From Ceratothoa steindachneri (taxonomy: Eukaryota; Arthropoda; Malacostraca; Isopoda; Cymothoidae): DNA of 64,000 nt. The notes under the pieces were generated by a model. It did no database searches. It saw only the letters and a program-made list of their open reading frames with translations, and was not told the origin of the DNA. Shown here in pieces: positions 47,200 to 57,974 of this stretch. Position numbers and translations under genes: made by a program. Each line of letters begins with the position of its first letter. Position 1 is the stretch's first letter. The DNA lies in the NCBI GenBank assembly GCA_963969495.1, contig OZ018326.1, positions 148,271,806 through 148,335,805 on the forward strand, in the 5' to 3' direction.

Positions 47200-47530
47200 T
47201 TTGCTTCTTTATTCTAGAGCACGTGTTCGAGATGAACTCCATTTAACTTTGTACATTTCTTGAGGCACAGCACAAAGTTGTCCATGACGTCCTTACAAAC
47301 CGACCGAATAATGGCTCTAATCTCCGCCTTGATAGCTTCCTTGAGTTCTGGGGTGATCCTGGGTTGTCCTGTGTGCACTCTATATTTAAGGAAGCCCCGA
47401 AGAAAAAAATCTAGGAACTAAGGTCTGGGCTGTGAGGTACCCACTCAAAATCAGTCTTAAGCCTGATTACACGCCAACCAAAGTTCTCTTTCAGCCAATC
47501 TTGCAAAGGTTTGAGGTGTGAGAGCAAGCT
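47200..47530 (-). pseudogene. IS630/mariner-type transposase C-terminal relic
   Basis: On the minus strand the frames read QDWLKENFGWRVIRLKTDF, then a worn third-aspartate block (FEWVP..SP..PLDFF) joined to RGFLKYRVHTGQPRITPELK and CKDVMDNFVLCLKKCTKLNG with a terminal HLEHVL. This order is typical of the last third of a Tc1/mariner-superfamily transposase. The first two catalytic sites are missing. It ends within about 70 bases of the capsid-like gene on the other strand, so one element probably inserted into or beside the other. Confidence 0.75.
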
Positions 47531-47589
47531 TCATGTTGCTAAAACAAGAACTTTCCGATAAGCGATCGGCTGTAAATCAGACTTGTGTA

Positions 47590-48850
47590 CAAATGAACCC
47601 TCTTCGTCCAACAAGTTATATCTGTTCTAAGATAGAACTTGATTTGTTTCCCGTTCCTCCAACACAAACTTTCATCGTTGAAAGCAATTATCACTCCTAC
47701 TCTCCTCTTAGCAATATCTCCTCCGACCTCACATTGGTGGAATATTATATATCTGTTAGCGGACAGTATTATATAGAACCAAGGAAGTTTTATTTTTATA
47801 CTAAGCAGGAATTTTAAAGACAAACGGAAGCGAACTTAAAGATGGGGAAAATATATTTCCGAAAAAATAATATTCAACACAATTTGTTCAGTAATGTTGA
47901 TATTTATTTAAATGAAACTTCTGCAAATTCTATTTAAAATAATTACCACTATTTTGTATATTTAGACACCGTGTTGAACTATACTTAAAAAGAAATATCT
48001 ACATTTCTTTCAACTTCTAAAGATACTCTAGTTAAGTATAGAAAAGAAATATAGGAAATCAAAGAAAATAAAAATTGATGTTTATGGAAAACTATACGCC
48101 AATTTCACCTTGCAATATAAGCTGTTGATGAATTGAGTCTCAATAAAAATAAAGTTATCCCAATTGTCCCATTCATTTACACTATTCAGAAGTCCGACCG
48201 GTTTAGCATCTAACATAATATTTAGAGAAGAGAGTTGCCTTTACCTGAGAAAAGTCCACCTTTCAGCATCTACTCAACATGAGATGGAAACTAGATTGTT
48301 TACATTAAACGCTAAGTATCCTATCACACAAGTTCTTATGCGAAACTTTACAATTGTGAGTGAAATATTAAGGGGAAAATATCTACTCGGAAGTTGATTG
48401 GTATGGTTGAGCATTCAGCAATTTCTGGTAGCTATTATGCATCACCTTTTGAATTTAAAACTACATGTGTGAATCGCGTCACTATCTATATAAAAGGGAA
48501 TGTAGTTGAAAGACCATTTGAATTAAATTATTAGGAGGATGCAAATCCAGTTGCTTTAAGGGCTTTTTATTCGTTATATAACGGTATAGGGTGTATTGGA
48601 GGTGGGGAGAGTATTAAACTTGCGTACGAAAAAGTTCTAAAAGGTAAAAATATTTATTGTATTAACATAATTCATTACAATAGTACTACTTTTCTTGGCA
48701 AATGTTCTAATCCTATACAACAGGGCACTTTATCAATAGAGTTACAGTTTAGATCTTTATTAATATAGGCCGGTCTCCCTTATTATATATGCAGTTTTAC
48801 TCAGTTATTGAAATAGATAAGCCGAAGAACATATTAGTTTATTCTCAATA
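47590..48850 (+). pseudogene. Maverick/Polinton-type major capsid protein relic
   Basis: The plus strand carries pieces, in correct order, of the double-jelly-roll major capsid protein of Maverick/Polinton elements (adintovirus-like). The N-terminus reads CSKIELDLFPVPPTQTFIV and PLSNISSDLTLVEYYISVSG (frame 47518-47817). A middle block near 47875-48010 begins LFSNVDIYLN. The region 48164-48397 contains LRKVHLSAS and NAKYPITQVLMRNFTIVSE. The C-terminal part at 48385-48770 contains KGNVVERPFELNY, RAFYSLYNGIG and QGTLSIELQFRSLL. Family length is about 420-500 residues, and the relic spans about 1.26 kb, so nearly the whole gene is represented. Stops (for example within the part after PFELNY) and frameshifts disable it. 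Assignment is from family motifs recalled, not searched. Confidence 0.78.
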
Positions 48851-48852
48851 AA

Positions 48853-49038
48853 ATGAATGCAATAGAAATAGAAGAAATATTTTATCGAATTAAAATAGCG
48901 AAACGGGTTTTCTTGGCTTTATTGCGAAAGACACTCATCATGCGTTTTATCCTGCCTGCAGATTCGTTGATTAATCTGGAGAGCAGCAATCTACCTAAGT
49001 CACATTGGGTAGCTTCTTTGTTGATAGCCTATGACTAG
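48853..49038 (+). pseudogene. Adenovirus-type cysteine protease fragment (Polinton PRO)
   Basis: A 61-codon open frame begins just after the capsid relic. It opens with a short polar/charged helix and reaches LPADSLINLESSNLPKSHWV. In adenain-type (C5) proteases of adenoviruses and Mavericks, an N-terminal helix leads to a proline-rich loop and then the catalytic histidine in a G-T-H-W-V-A context. Here the same spacing ends in S-H-W-V-A. The aspartate/glutamate and cysteine of the active site lie further on and are not readable after the stop at 49036-49038. Neighbour evidence supports the call: capsid and protease genes cluster in Mavericks. The short match keeps confidence moderate. Confidence 0.55.
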
Positions 49039-49990
49039 GGCTTCAGAACAATGTTTATATTTGTCTAAATTTAGTAAAACTAAATAAAATTATTATCGTC
49101 GATACATTCAGAGTTCAGAATTAGTTTTCAGACTCTTGTTGCTTGTTTTGTGTCATTTTCATTTATTAGATGATAACCAATATATCATATCAAGATTTTA
49201 TTGAATTATTTGCTTCATATAATGATCAAAGATAGAAGAGATCGTTGTAAGGAACACTTGTAGAATATAAAAAAAATATATTATACACTCAATAAATATT
49301 ACTTGTTAGTTAAAAATATGTAATTATGTAGCCTATTTACTAAATTGTATATGTCATATGCCCTTATGTAATCTGTTTACTATTAATTAAATAAAATATA
49401 TAAATAAAGTAATTAGGATAACTTTGTTTTATGTTTTTTCGACAGATTTATTAATCTGTAGAAAAAGTATGTATATATAAATTTAAATGTAAAATAAATC
49501 ATCATAACAACCTTAATTTTTTTTAAATCATGTTACCCAAAAAACTTTAAACGAATTTATAGAATGAGAAACTGTGATATGTTCTAAAAAATCACACAAT
49601 GCACCACATGAACTCTATTCATATTCTTGTAATGGCTCCATATTCTTATATATTATTACCTGCTTCAAGTTCAATCAGCTGAACAATAAGTAAAAATAAT
49701 TTTTCTTCCTAGCAAGATACGAATTTCTCTGATGAATGAGAAAAGTTTTATATGTCTATTTATAAGTGTTCAACTACGGGTGGGGGGAGGAAACTGAAAT
49801 CTTAAGGGGAGTAATTTAGCCTTTTGAACTAGAAAATCAGTATGGTCACTAAAATGCTAGAACAATAATGTTATCTCCTTGCCTCATTAAGGGCTAGGTC
49901 CATTTATAAAGGTCATGCGCGTCTATGTTCGTGTATGTGTGTGCGAGTGTGTTTGCAGAAAATCAATATCGTCACTATAATAGTAGAATA
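49039..49990. other. AT-rich DNA, no readable continuation of protease
   Basis: I looked for the rest of the protease, an ATPase or an integrase on both strands and saw nothing readable. The Polinton-type fragment therefore appears to end here. Confidence 0.45.
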
Positions 49991-49999
49991 CGGATGTTT

Positions 50000-50690
50000 A
50001 TCTTCTTGCATCATTGGACACTTCAACTTATTTTTCAAATAGACATATTACATGACTGCTGGAGTTTGAGCAATCATTGCACATGCATCAATACTGCTGA
50101 CTTACGTTCTTCCTCAGACAGAACTGATATTTCGTACACTAAACTCTTTAGGTGTCCCCAAAGGTAGAAAGAAGTCTATGGGTGTCATGTCAGGAGACCT
50201 TGGTGGCCAATAGATTGGTGTGCCATCACCATTCCAGCGGTTTGGATACCATTCATCCAATTACTTCCTAAGAGCAGTCGTGAAATGTGCCGGTGCACCA
50301 TTTTGTTGGAATCACATTCCTCTGCGAATCGCCAGGGGAACATCATCTTGCAACCCAGGTGGTACTTCATCAAGAAACGCCCAATAATTGCGTCCAGTGA
50401 GTCTTTCTGGTAGGATGTAGGGGTCGATGAGATAGTTGTTAATAATTCTCTTCCATACATTTACGGAGAATCTATCTTGGTGACTGCTTCCCCGTGTACC
50501 ATTTGGATTGATGTGTGATCACAAATGCAGATTATGTGTGTTGAATATTTCCTCTCACGTGAATGTTGCTTCATCCGTGAAATAAAATTTTGATGCAAAA
50601 TCGGGTTCTTGTCTTTGTTCTAAAAACCACGTTGAAAATTGCACACGGCGCGGATATTCGTCAGCATTTAAGCTCAGAACACGCTAGCCC
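50000..50690 (-). pseudogene. IS630/Tc1-type transposase relic
   Basis: Minus-strand frames in order give FYFTDEATFTREEIFNTHN (first aspartate), HQDRFSVNVWKRIINNYLI, PYILPERLTGRNYWAFLDEV, FQQNGAPAHFTTALRK (second site, asparagine instead of aspartate), and WPPRSPDMTPIDFFL (third site kept). LWGHLKSLVY follows. These are the core blocks of a Tc1/mariner-superfamily transposase of the type with W-P-P-R-S-P-D. One stop precedes FQQN and several frameshifts occur. Terminal repeats were not found. The copy lies about 1 kb beyond the protease fragment of the Polinton-type relic. Confidence 0.8.
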
Positions 50691-50984
50691 GGTAAGGTCT
50701 GAGTTGCTTTTGGTAGTAAGGTATAGTGAACCCCTGCATGACACCCTCTTAGGAGGCCAGAAAAACGGGCTGATTCTTGGTCACGAGCCAGAACCGAACT
50801 GTGGACCGCTGTTAGGGCTAGGCCCAGATAGGTAGGGTTGATCACGGAGAGTGCGAAAATTGGAAGGTAGGCGAAATAGAACTAGGACAGATAGAGGAGC
50901 TCCTTCCACTAGGGAAGACTGGATAAGACTCCACGGCTGAAGATCGACCGAAGAACCCATCTCCTCGATTAGGAGACGATATCT

Positions 50985-51372
50985 GCACATGGGATTCACA
51001 GTAATACGTAGGACAGGGGTCACGATAAACTACAAGGTTATATGTAGAGACAAGTGACACATCTTGGTTCGGATTCATGGTTAAGCTGTAGTTCCCATGA
51101 CTAACTACGTCCACTTTTGTCTCCCACTATTTTCCTTGCTCTCCTATCCTAAAACCTTCTTCTTCCTCCCTCTCCCACTCCTAACTGCCGTACTCACAGT
51201 GCTTATAGACTACTTTGGCTCTAGACAATATGACAATGGGGGTTTATAAAGGAGTACCGGGCCTTCCCGCTTCCCTTTTTGGCCGCTCCATGAGCGCCAA
51301 GAAGGGTGAGAAGAGGGTTGGAAGAGCTGTTCTTTGTCTTCCATCTCTCTTTTCATTTCATTTTATTTCATA
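50985..51372 (-). repeat. Dispersed repeat, copy B (inverted partner at 9.1 kb)
   Basis: The reverse complement of this segment aligns by eye with 9067-9440 across its length. Beyond 50985 the similarity stops, and the DNA down to about 50700 is GC-richer and may be part of a longer copy here. No coding motif found. Confidence 0.7.
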
Positions 51373-52930
51373 ATCTCGGTTATTAATTTCACATCTGATC
51401 CATCTTACCTCGGAATATGTATAATTGCGATCAAATAAAATATATAAAATAATCGTCACGTACTTCGAAATATGAGTCAATCTTAACTTAGAAATACATG
51501 AGATTTCTTAGACGAATGAGATTGAATTTACTCCAGTCTTTCTGCTGAATTATTTTTATTATCAAGGCACTGCTGGTAAGAATACAGAATAAGAAGAAAG
51601 ATTGAGAATCGTAACGAAGGCAAAAATATTATGCTCGGTAGAAACAAGATGATATAGTTAATAGAGCATTTATTTGTTTGATTAGATTTGAATTATGCTT
51701 AAAGATTTCAATGTATCAGGTTACGTGAAAATTAGATATCATTTCCTTTCATATTTCTGGTTGTTCTCCACCAAATATTAATTTAGAATAGAAATAAAAA
51801 TCGGATAATCCTTATAATCATTGCCCCAGCATAGATATTTTCAATAATACATTAAAAAATATAGCAATCGGACTCCATTCAAGTGAGTTATGTAGTTTAT
51901 CTAGTGCTGATGACAGTTAGTACCTGAAAACCTCTGTCATTAAATGTAATTATTAAAATATTTGGTTAGGTCACTGTTGCTGTTTTCTGCCTCACAATGA
52001 AAATGCCAAGTAGAGTGAAACAATAAAATAAATATTTCTACTGAAGTGCGAAAACCGCAAAATCGAATCCGTAGTTGCAAGTTTCAAAGGGTTGGAAACG
52101 CCACCTGAGTTCCTCAAAAATTTTTAGTTAATTATATTTACTCTTTTATTATCTTATCTCGCTTCTCTGAATATTACTTCTATTTACCTGGGTAAATAAC
52201 TGAACATCTTTATACACTGTAGGATGCACTTTACCTATATAATACATAAGAGTATTTTTGTTTATTGATAACTCTTTTTCTAGGAACATGATAGAATATT
52301 TGGATATTCCTATTAAATTTTCAGGGCGTTAGGTTTATTCTCTCTCAGCCTTCACTTATTTAAAAATACCTCTCAAGATTTATCCTGATAATTTTCCTTT
52401 GTCTGTCTTTCCTCCTTTCCCAAATAGTAGCAAATACCTTTGATTGCGTGGATATAGTCAACATGTAGTAAAATTTCTCTTGATGCATAAATGTATGCTT
52501 ACTCAATTGTCAAAAAATTACCCTAAGATAATTATTTTCTTTTACCCACCTTAATTTTCATGACACCATTCCAGAGATTCTTAGTCTCATGTCATATCTC
52601 TATATACATCATCTTTAGAATAATAATGACTAATTTACCTAGTAGGAAGTATGGTTTGAGTGGCATAGAGGTTGCTCTCCGCCTGTTCTTCATATTTACG
52701 GTCATATTCTATCTCTATCTCTCCTTCGAAGCCGCTGAGACTCCATATATCTGCCTATGACCGTCCAATCTTTCCTTTTTTCTCGCTGAATGAATCGATT
52801 ATACAATGAAATTATTGTCCTCTATTGTTGTGTGTAACGAAACACATACACTAACTATCGGAATAGTGGAAATCTATAAATAATATTATAAAGTGAGCAA
52901 AGAAATCTATATAGGTAATGAATTATATTT
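51373..52930. other. AT-rich DNA without recognisable genes
   Basis: Nothing identifiable on either strand. A 66-codon frame at 52560-52760 has a hydrophobic stretch but no family resemblance. Confidence 0.55.
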
Positions 52931-52931
52931 T

Positions 52932-52943
52932 TATATATATATA

Positions 52944-53024
<81 letters not shown>
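52932..53024. repeat. (AT)n microsatellite, left of hairpin
   Basis: AT repeat with occasional TTTAT and AAAT interruptions, ending at the left arm of the inverted repeat at 53026. Confidence 0.95.
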
Positions 53025-53025
<1 letters not shown>

Positions 53026-53027
<2 letters not shown>

Positions 53028-53161
53028 ATGTCCTGCAGAAAAAAATTAAAAAGGTGCTTGCAAGTACTTTCTAACTTTATCCAGTTTATTCTCATTGAAT
53101 TAACTGAATAATGTTCGAAAGTACTTGGGAGTACCTTTTTCATTTTTCCTGCGAGACATTG
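53026..53161. mobile_element. Hairpin-forming MITE-like insert within AT array
   Basis: The arm 53026-53071 (CAATGTCCTGCAG.. to ..AAGTACTTTC) pairs with the reverse complement of 53117-53161 over about 45 bases with several mismatches, around a 45-base loop. AT repeats border both sides. Such a short non-coding element with long inverted repeats at a TA-rich site looks like a miniature inverted-repeat transposable element, or fold-back element, of a TA-targeting family. The parent transposon is not visible in this window. Confidence 0.65.
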
Positions 53162-53170
53162 TATTCATTG

Positions 53171-53173
<3 letters not shown>

Positions 53174-53252
<79 letters not shown>
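53174..53252. repeat. (AT)n microsatellite, right of hairpin
   Basis: About 79 bases of pure AT repeat between the hairpin insert and the mosaic repeat that follows. Confidence 0.95.
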
Positions 53253-53255
<3 letters not shown>

Positions 53256-53259
53256 AAAG

Positions 53260-53640
53260 AGCAAATGCAATTTCTTCGGGTGATACCAACCACAACATGG
53301 CTATCGAAGTATTTATTTTCATCGATAAATCTTTTTGCAGAGAGAAAGAAGGATGCAGATAGCTTGTATTGCAGGCTAAAAAATCCTATACCTTTTAGGA
53401 GACCAAGAAAATTTCGAGCAGAATAAGACAAGTAACAGGAGTTTATTTCTCTGCCTGGTAGCTTGATGGAAGAGCATCTGACAGTTAATCAGTTTCCCAG
53501 ATTTAATTACCAGTAGGATAATTAAAATTTTCCCTAGCTTAATTTCTCTCTTCTCAATATAGATTACCTTAATCTTTTAGACGTACAAACTCATGTTTGT
53601 TGCCTGATGTGCTCATTTACGTCAAATTTCTCTTTCTCTA
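53260..53640. repeat. Mosaic dispersed repeat, copy B (partner at 13.6 kb)
   Basis: Left block GAAAGAAGGATGCAGATAGC (near 53343) and right block ACTCATGTTTGTTG..GTCAAATTTCTCTTTCTC (near 53590-53638) match the reverse complements of the right and left blocks of 13615-14135. A tRNA-like module lies between. Confidence 0.6.
53453..53515 (+). repeat. tRNA-like module of a SINE-type repeat
   Basis: GCCTGGTAGCTTGATGGAAG followed by AGCATCTGACAGTTAATCAG resembles the D-arm and anticodon arm of a tRNA, with GTT at the anticodon position. The T-arm (CCCAGATTTAATTACC) is decayed. Same orientation as the module at 13834-13904 although the flanks are inverted. Not a functional tRNA. Confidence 0.45.
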
Positions 53641-53769
53641 CTAATATATGTATATCAATCTTGAAGAGGGTAGATAACTTCTATTACGCTCATCTGTCTT
53701 TTTTAAGTAACTGCCTTTGAAAAAATATCTGCATTCAAGAAAGACTAATATCCATTTGCACCAATATTT

Positions 53770-54002
<233 letters not shown>

Positions 54003-55018
54003 TCGCTAATATTAGAGAAAGTGTAAGAATAGTTCTAAATATTAATAGCGATGCTGTCTAAAGGACAATATTTGCTAACAAATCAAACATTCAGCTTAAT
54101 ATGAGGACCATTATTATTTTTAGCCTGTTTATGAAATCATTCAGAGAAAGGATAGTCTATTAAATTGATTAATCATATCTTTTCAAATTATTGATGTGAT
54201 GTTCCTTAAAGTATAAATCAAGGAAGATTTTCAAAAATTAAATTAAAGATGAGATTTTAAAGTTTAATTTTGGGTCCCAAGTCAAACTTTATGTTGATAA
54301 CTCGAAATAAAATTCTTTAAAACGTGTTCAAATGAATGATAAATCCTCACTAAATATGCAAGGCGAGGAGTATGGGTGTTTTCTCACGAACCAGGATTAG
54401 GAATTGCAGATAATCATACAACCAAGTAAACGCTAAATGAAAAATTAGTCATACACAGAGGGTACAACTATTTTCCTCATATATGCAAGGGGGAAACTTG
54501 CAAATCACGGGGTGAAAATTTTGCCTTTTCTTTTTCTCATAAGAGCAATCTCAAAGTTTAATGGGAGCAACAGCCAGAAAAAACACTTCAGTTTAAACTT
54601 CTAGGTTGCTATAGTGTAAAGATTAATTGTTAATCAAGAAGACTTTTAAAAATCAAATTGTAATAGTTTTTCTCAAGTGATGATCCTTTTTTGACGTTGT
54701 TCGAGTTCAGATCTACTTTTCTCAAATCACTTATAAAATCTATACATCTATATCAATAGAGCAACTCGATAAAAATGGATCCTTGCAAGATTTTCTGGAA
54801 TAGATAACATCGTTATTCGATTTGACAAAGGTAAAGAAATATATAATTTAGTCGTCAACATAATATATAATGATTTATTTGAAGAAAATACAGGAAATTC
54901 ATAAATAATTAGAAATTAAATACCAAAAATTGAATTAGATCAGATAACCCGCATAGAACTAAAAATATGTACTAATGAGAGGATATTTGTAGGAAAGAGT
55001 GTATATCAATTTCATCAC
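54003..55018. other. AT-rich DNA without recognisable genes
   Basis: No motif or frame of interest on either strand. An abrupt composition change near 55,020 marks the start of the GC-rich LINE. Confidence 0.55.
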
Positions 55019-55516
55019 TGCAACTCCGTAAGGGGCGCGGCGATTTCCCATCCCGGCCGCCGTGCTGACGGGATCCAGCGCTCCGTCCGGCCCCAGCTTT
55101 GCCTCTCTTCCTTCCTTTAAAACACTTGTTTCCTCTCTTTTCACACAACCTCTTCCACAACTTTCTCTGGTCAGCCTCTAATTTCACAGGGTAGATGCTG
55201 ACCTTCCTTTCAGCCAACCGTACCGCATCAGGGCTGAGGGGGTGGGGGTGGGGGACAATGTTTCCTAACCCCTGAGCTCAGGTCTGGGGTGGCTGGTTTT
55301 TAACAACCTGCTTCATCCCCACCCATACCTTCCTCACATCCATTTTCCTCTCCTCTTCACAATCTATATATTTTACGCCGTGTTCAAGGTGGAGCCGCCA
55401 TGCCAATGGACTGCCAGGCCACCAGGCGGGAGGGGTGGTCCCAAATGGCAGCGTCTGGCTCTGCCAGGATTGTAAGCACCTCTCGCAGTGCGGGCTACTG
55501 CTAGAGGTGTGCGCTA

Positions 55517-57974
55517 TTGCATCCCGTGTTAAAAAAAGAGGCACCATGCCCAATGATGAAGACCAAAAAAAACAACACTCAACCCCCAACTTTCCCTGAA
55601 ACATCAACGCAGCCGCCCTCGGGCAGCTCCAGCAAAAAAATGGAGGTCTCCCCCCCTGTGCTTGCACAGGATACCCTCCATATTTCTCTAACCGGAGAGG
55701 AGGCTTACTCCTCTCCTTCGCCTACGGGTGCAGGGGACTCCCCCTCACCCCCTTCTCTGGAGGTGCTTTCGGGCACCTCCCTTTTCCCAGCGGCAGTCCC
55801 CTCTTTTCTTTCCAAGGGGACTGCCAAGAAAGCCAGAAAGCAGCCCTTAGCCAGCCACTCCCCATCGAAGCGGCTCGGTAGGGCAAACCCCCTTAGGGGG
55901 GAGAGGGAAGCCAGGCCCCTTCGGTCGCTTCCCTCAAAAGACCTGCTGGCAAAAATTTTAAACCTTGCCGGGGTCAAGGCCTGTGCCTCCCCACACAAGA
56001 CTGGTGACACTGCCAATGGGACCTGCGATGTCCTGGGAGGGGATGGCCAACTGGAGGCCCCTCCTGTGATATACATGGTCATTAAAGAGACCCAGCCTCA
56101 GACGGTAGGGCCTTCCTGGGGGGGAATTCGGGTTCGGTGCCAAGCACCGAACCCGAATCCGCCCGTATGCAAGGTCCTCCTCAAATGGCTGAGGGCTTCG
56201 AGGCAGTAAAAGGAGGGGAGGGATCCCTACGACAACCAGGACCTTCTCCATTTCGGATAGGGACCTGGATGAGGCCAGTCCATCTGGCCTGGGGGCTTCT
56301 GCCGGCGGAGGTGTGAAGCGGGTTCATTCCCCGCCCTCCTCTCCAAAAAAGAAAAAGACTAAAAAGACGAAAAAGACTCGGGGCTCCTCTCCATCCGCGG
56401 GGGCTGCGGGGACGGATGGGTCTGCTACCACTTTGGTAGGCGACCAAGCCAAGATCGGCACATCCGGCCCCTCTACTTCCTCGTGTGCGGAGCCCCTGAC
56501 CAAGACTAACACCAAGAGTGCACAGGGCGGAGCCTCGATGACATCGTGGCCCCTCATTCAGAGGTTACCTGGCGTTTTTGAGCCCGCTGGCTTCAAACGC
56601 TCCCTCGTTATTCGCTCCACTGATGGCACCATGTTGTCCAAGGGCAACATGATTCATCCAAGGAGAGGATTAGCGAGTGCAATTGGTAGAGAGCCGAAAG
56701 TGACCCGTTTCTCGGACGGCAGCCTTTTGGCGAATGTGGCGAATCCCGCCGAGGCGGCCAAGATAAGTGTTCTTCGAACACTTCATGACACCCTGGTGAG
56801 TGTGACGCCGCACTCTACCATGAACTTTGTGAAAGGAGTAGTTTATGCGAGGGAACTCGTTGACTACTCCATTGAGGAAATCACCCTAGAGCTGGCCGAC
56901 CATGGGGCGGTCAAGGTCGAACGTGTGATGAGAAAACAGGGAGGGGCTTCGAGACCCACCCCTACACTCTTCGTCACGTTCGACTGTGACAAGCTCATTG
57001 AGTCGGTGCGTGCCAGTTGGTACCGCTACCGCGTGAAGGCATTCGTGCCACTGCCGCGGCGATGCTATTACTGTCACCGCTTCGGCCATACGAATCGCTA
57101 ATGTAGACGTGCAAAGTCGGGGTCACCCGAAGTCTGTGTAAATGGCTCCAAGGTCGCACACGATAAGTCCAAATCTGCTGTGGCCAAGTGTGTCAATTGC
57201 GGAGAGCCGCACCCTGCTTCTTCGAAGCAATGTAGTGCATATCTCCTGGAGAAAGAAATCCTGGCCGTTCAGGCCCAGGATAGACTCTCATTCCGCGAGG
57301 CTAAGGAATTGGTCCTGGCGCGCCCAGCTCTGCCTGGGACGTCATATGCCTCAGTAGTTAGAAAGGCACCCTCTGCTCCTGGCACATCCAGGCCAATGAG
57401 CACGGTTGTTTCCGCGCCCATTCGGAGCCCTTCTGCGGGCTCTACCCAACCCGGACGCTCCCCTGGTAAAGCTGGCGGCAAAAAGGGTTGATACCCAGCC
57501 CCGGCTAAAACCAGGGCTACCCCCTCTTCCCCCAGCGTGACCGTTTCCCGCATGGCGAAACGGCCACGCGCCTCCACCGAGTCATTAGACTCACAGGAGG
57601 CAACACCCCTGAAGATGGTCGCTAGGCCATCTTCGGGGGTTCCTAAAGCTGTCCCCCGAAAGGAGGACAGCAACAAAGGAGCTTCGGCTCCTTCGCCCAC
57701 GCCCCGAGGTGGAGCAAGTGGCTCGGAGACGGTAGTTCCTCGAAAAGAGGGCCCCCCGCCTCCGAAGCCACAGCGCTCGCCTAAGGTTTCGAGGCAAACG
57801 GAGGAAAAGACTCGCATGGTGAGCCCAACCTCCCCCAATAAGTCCTCAAAGGCGACAGCGCCTCCAGCGCTTTGTCAGGCCAACAGGGCCTGGGGTTCTG
57901 CCCCGGGGAAGCGTACGGCCATTCCCTTGAAGGTCTTCAGTTCGAGGAGGGCCCCCGCGTCTCCTCCGAGCTAG
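55517..57974 (+). pseudogene. I-group ORF1 (gag-like, zinc knuckle)
   Basis: The frame 55517-56209 encodes a serine/proline-rich N-terminal region and then a frameshift leads to 56313-57974. The second part has a basic stretch (PKKKKTKKTKKT), an RNA-binding-like domain (VVYARELVDYSIEEITLEL; YRYRVKAFVPLPRRC) and zinc knuckles: CYYCHRFGH followed by C (about 57060-57106) and CVNCGEPHPASSKQC (about 57190-57234). A TAA stop at 57099-57101 falls inside the first knuckle, and a TGA at 57489-57491 precedes a proline-rich tail. Gag-like proteins coat the element RNA. The exact end of the original protein is uncertain. Confidence 0.85.

Noticed and set aside
55705..56082. Minus-strand frames opposite the I-group LINE
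   Set aside because: Composition-driven shadows of ORF1 and pol in GC-rich DNA; also 57269-57838 and 59523-60149.
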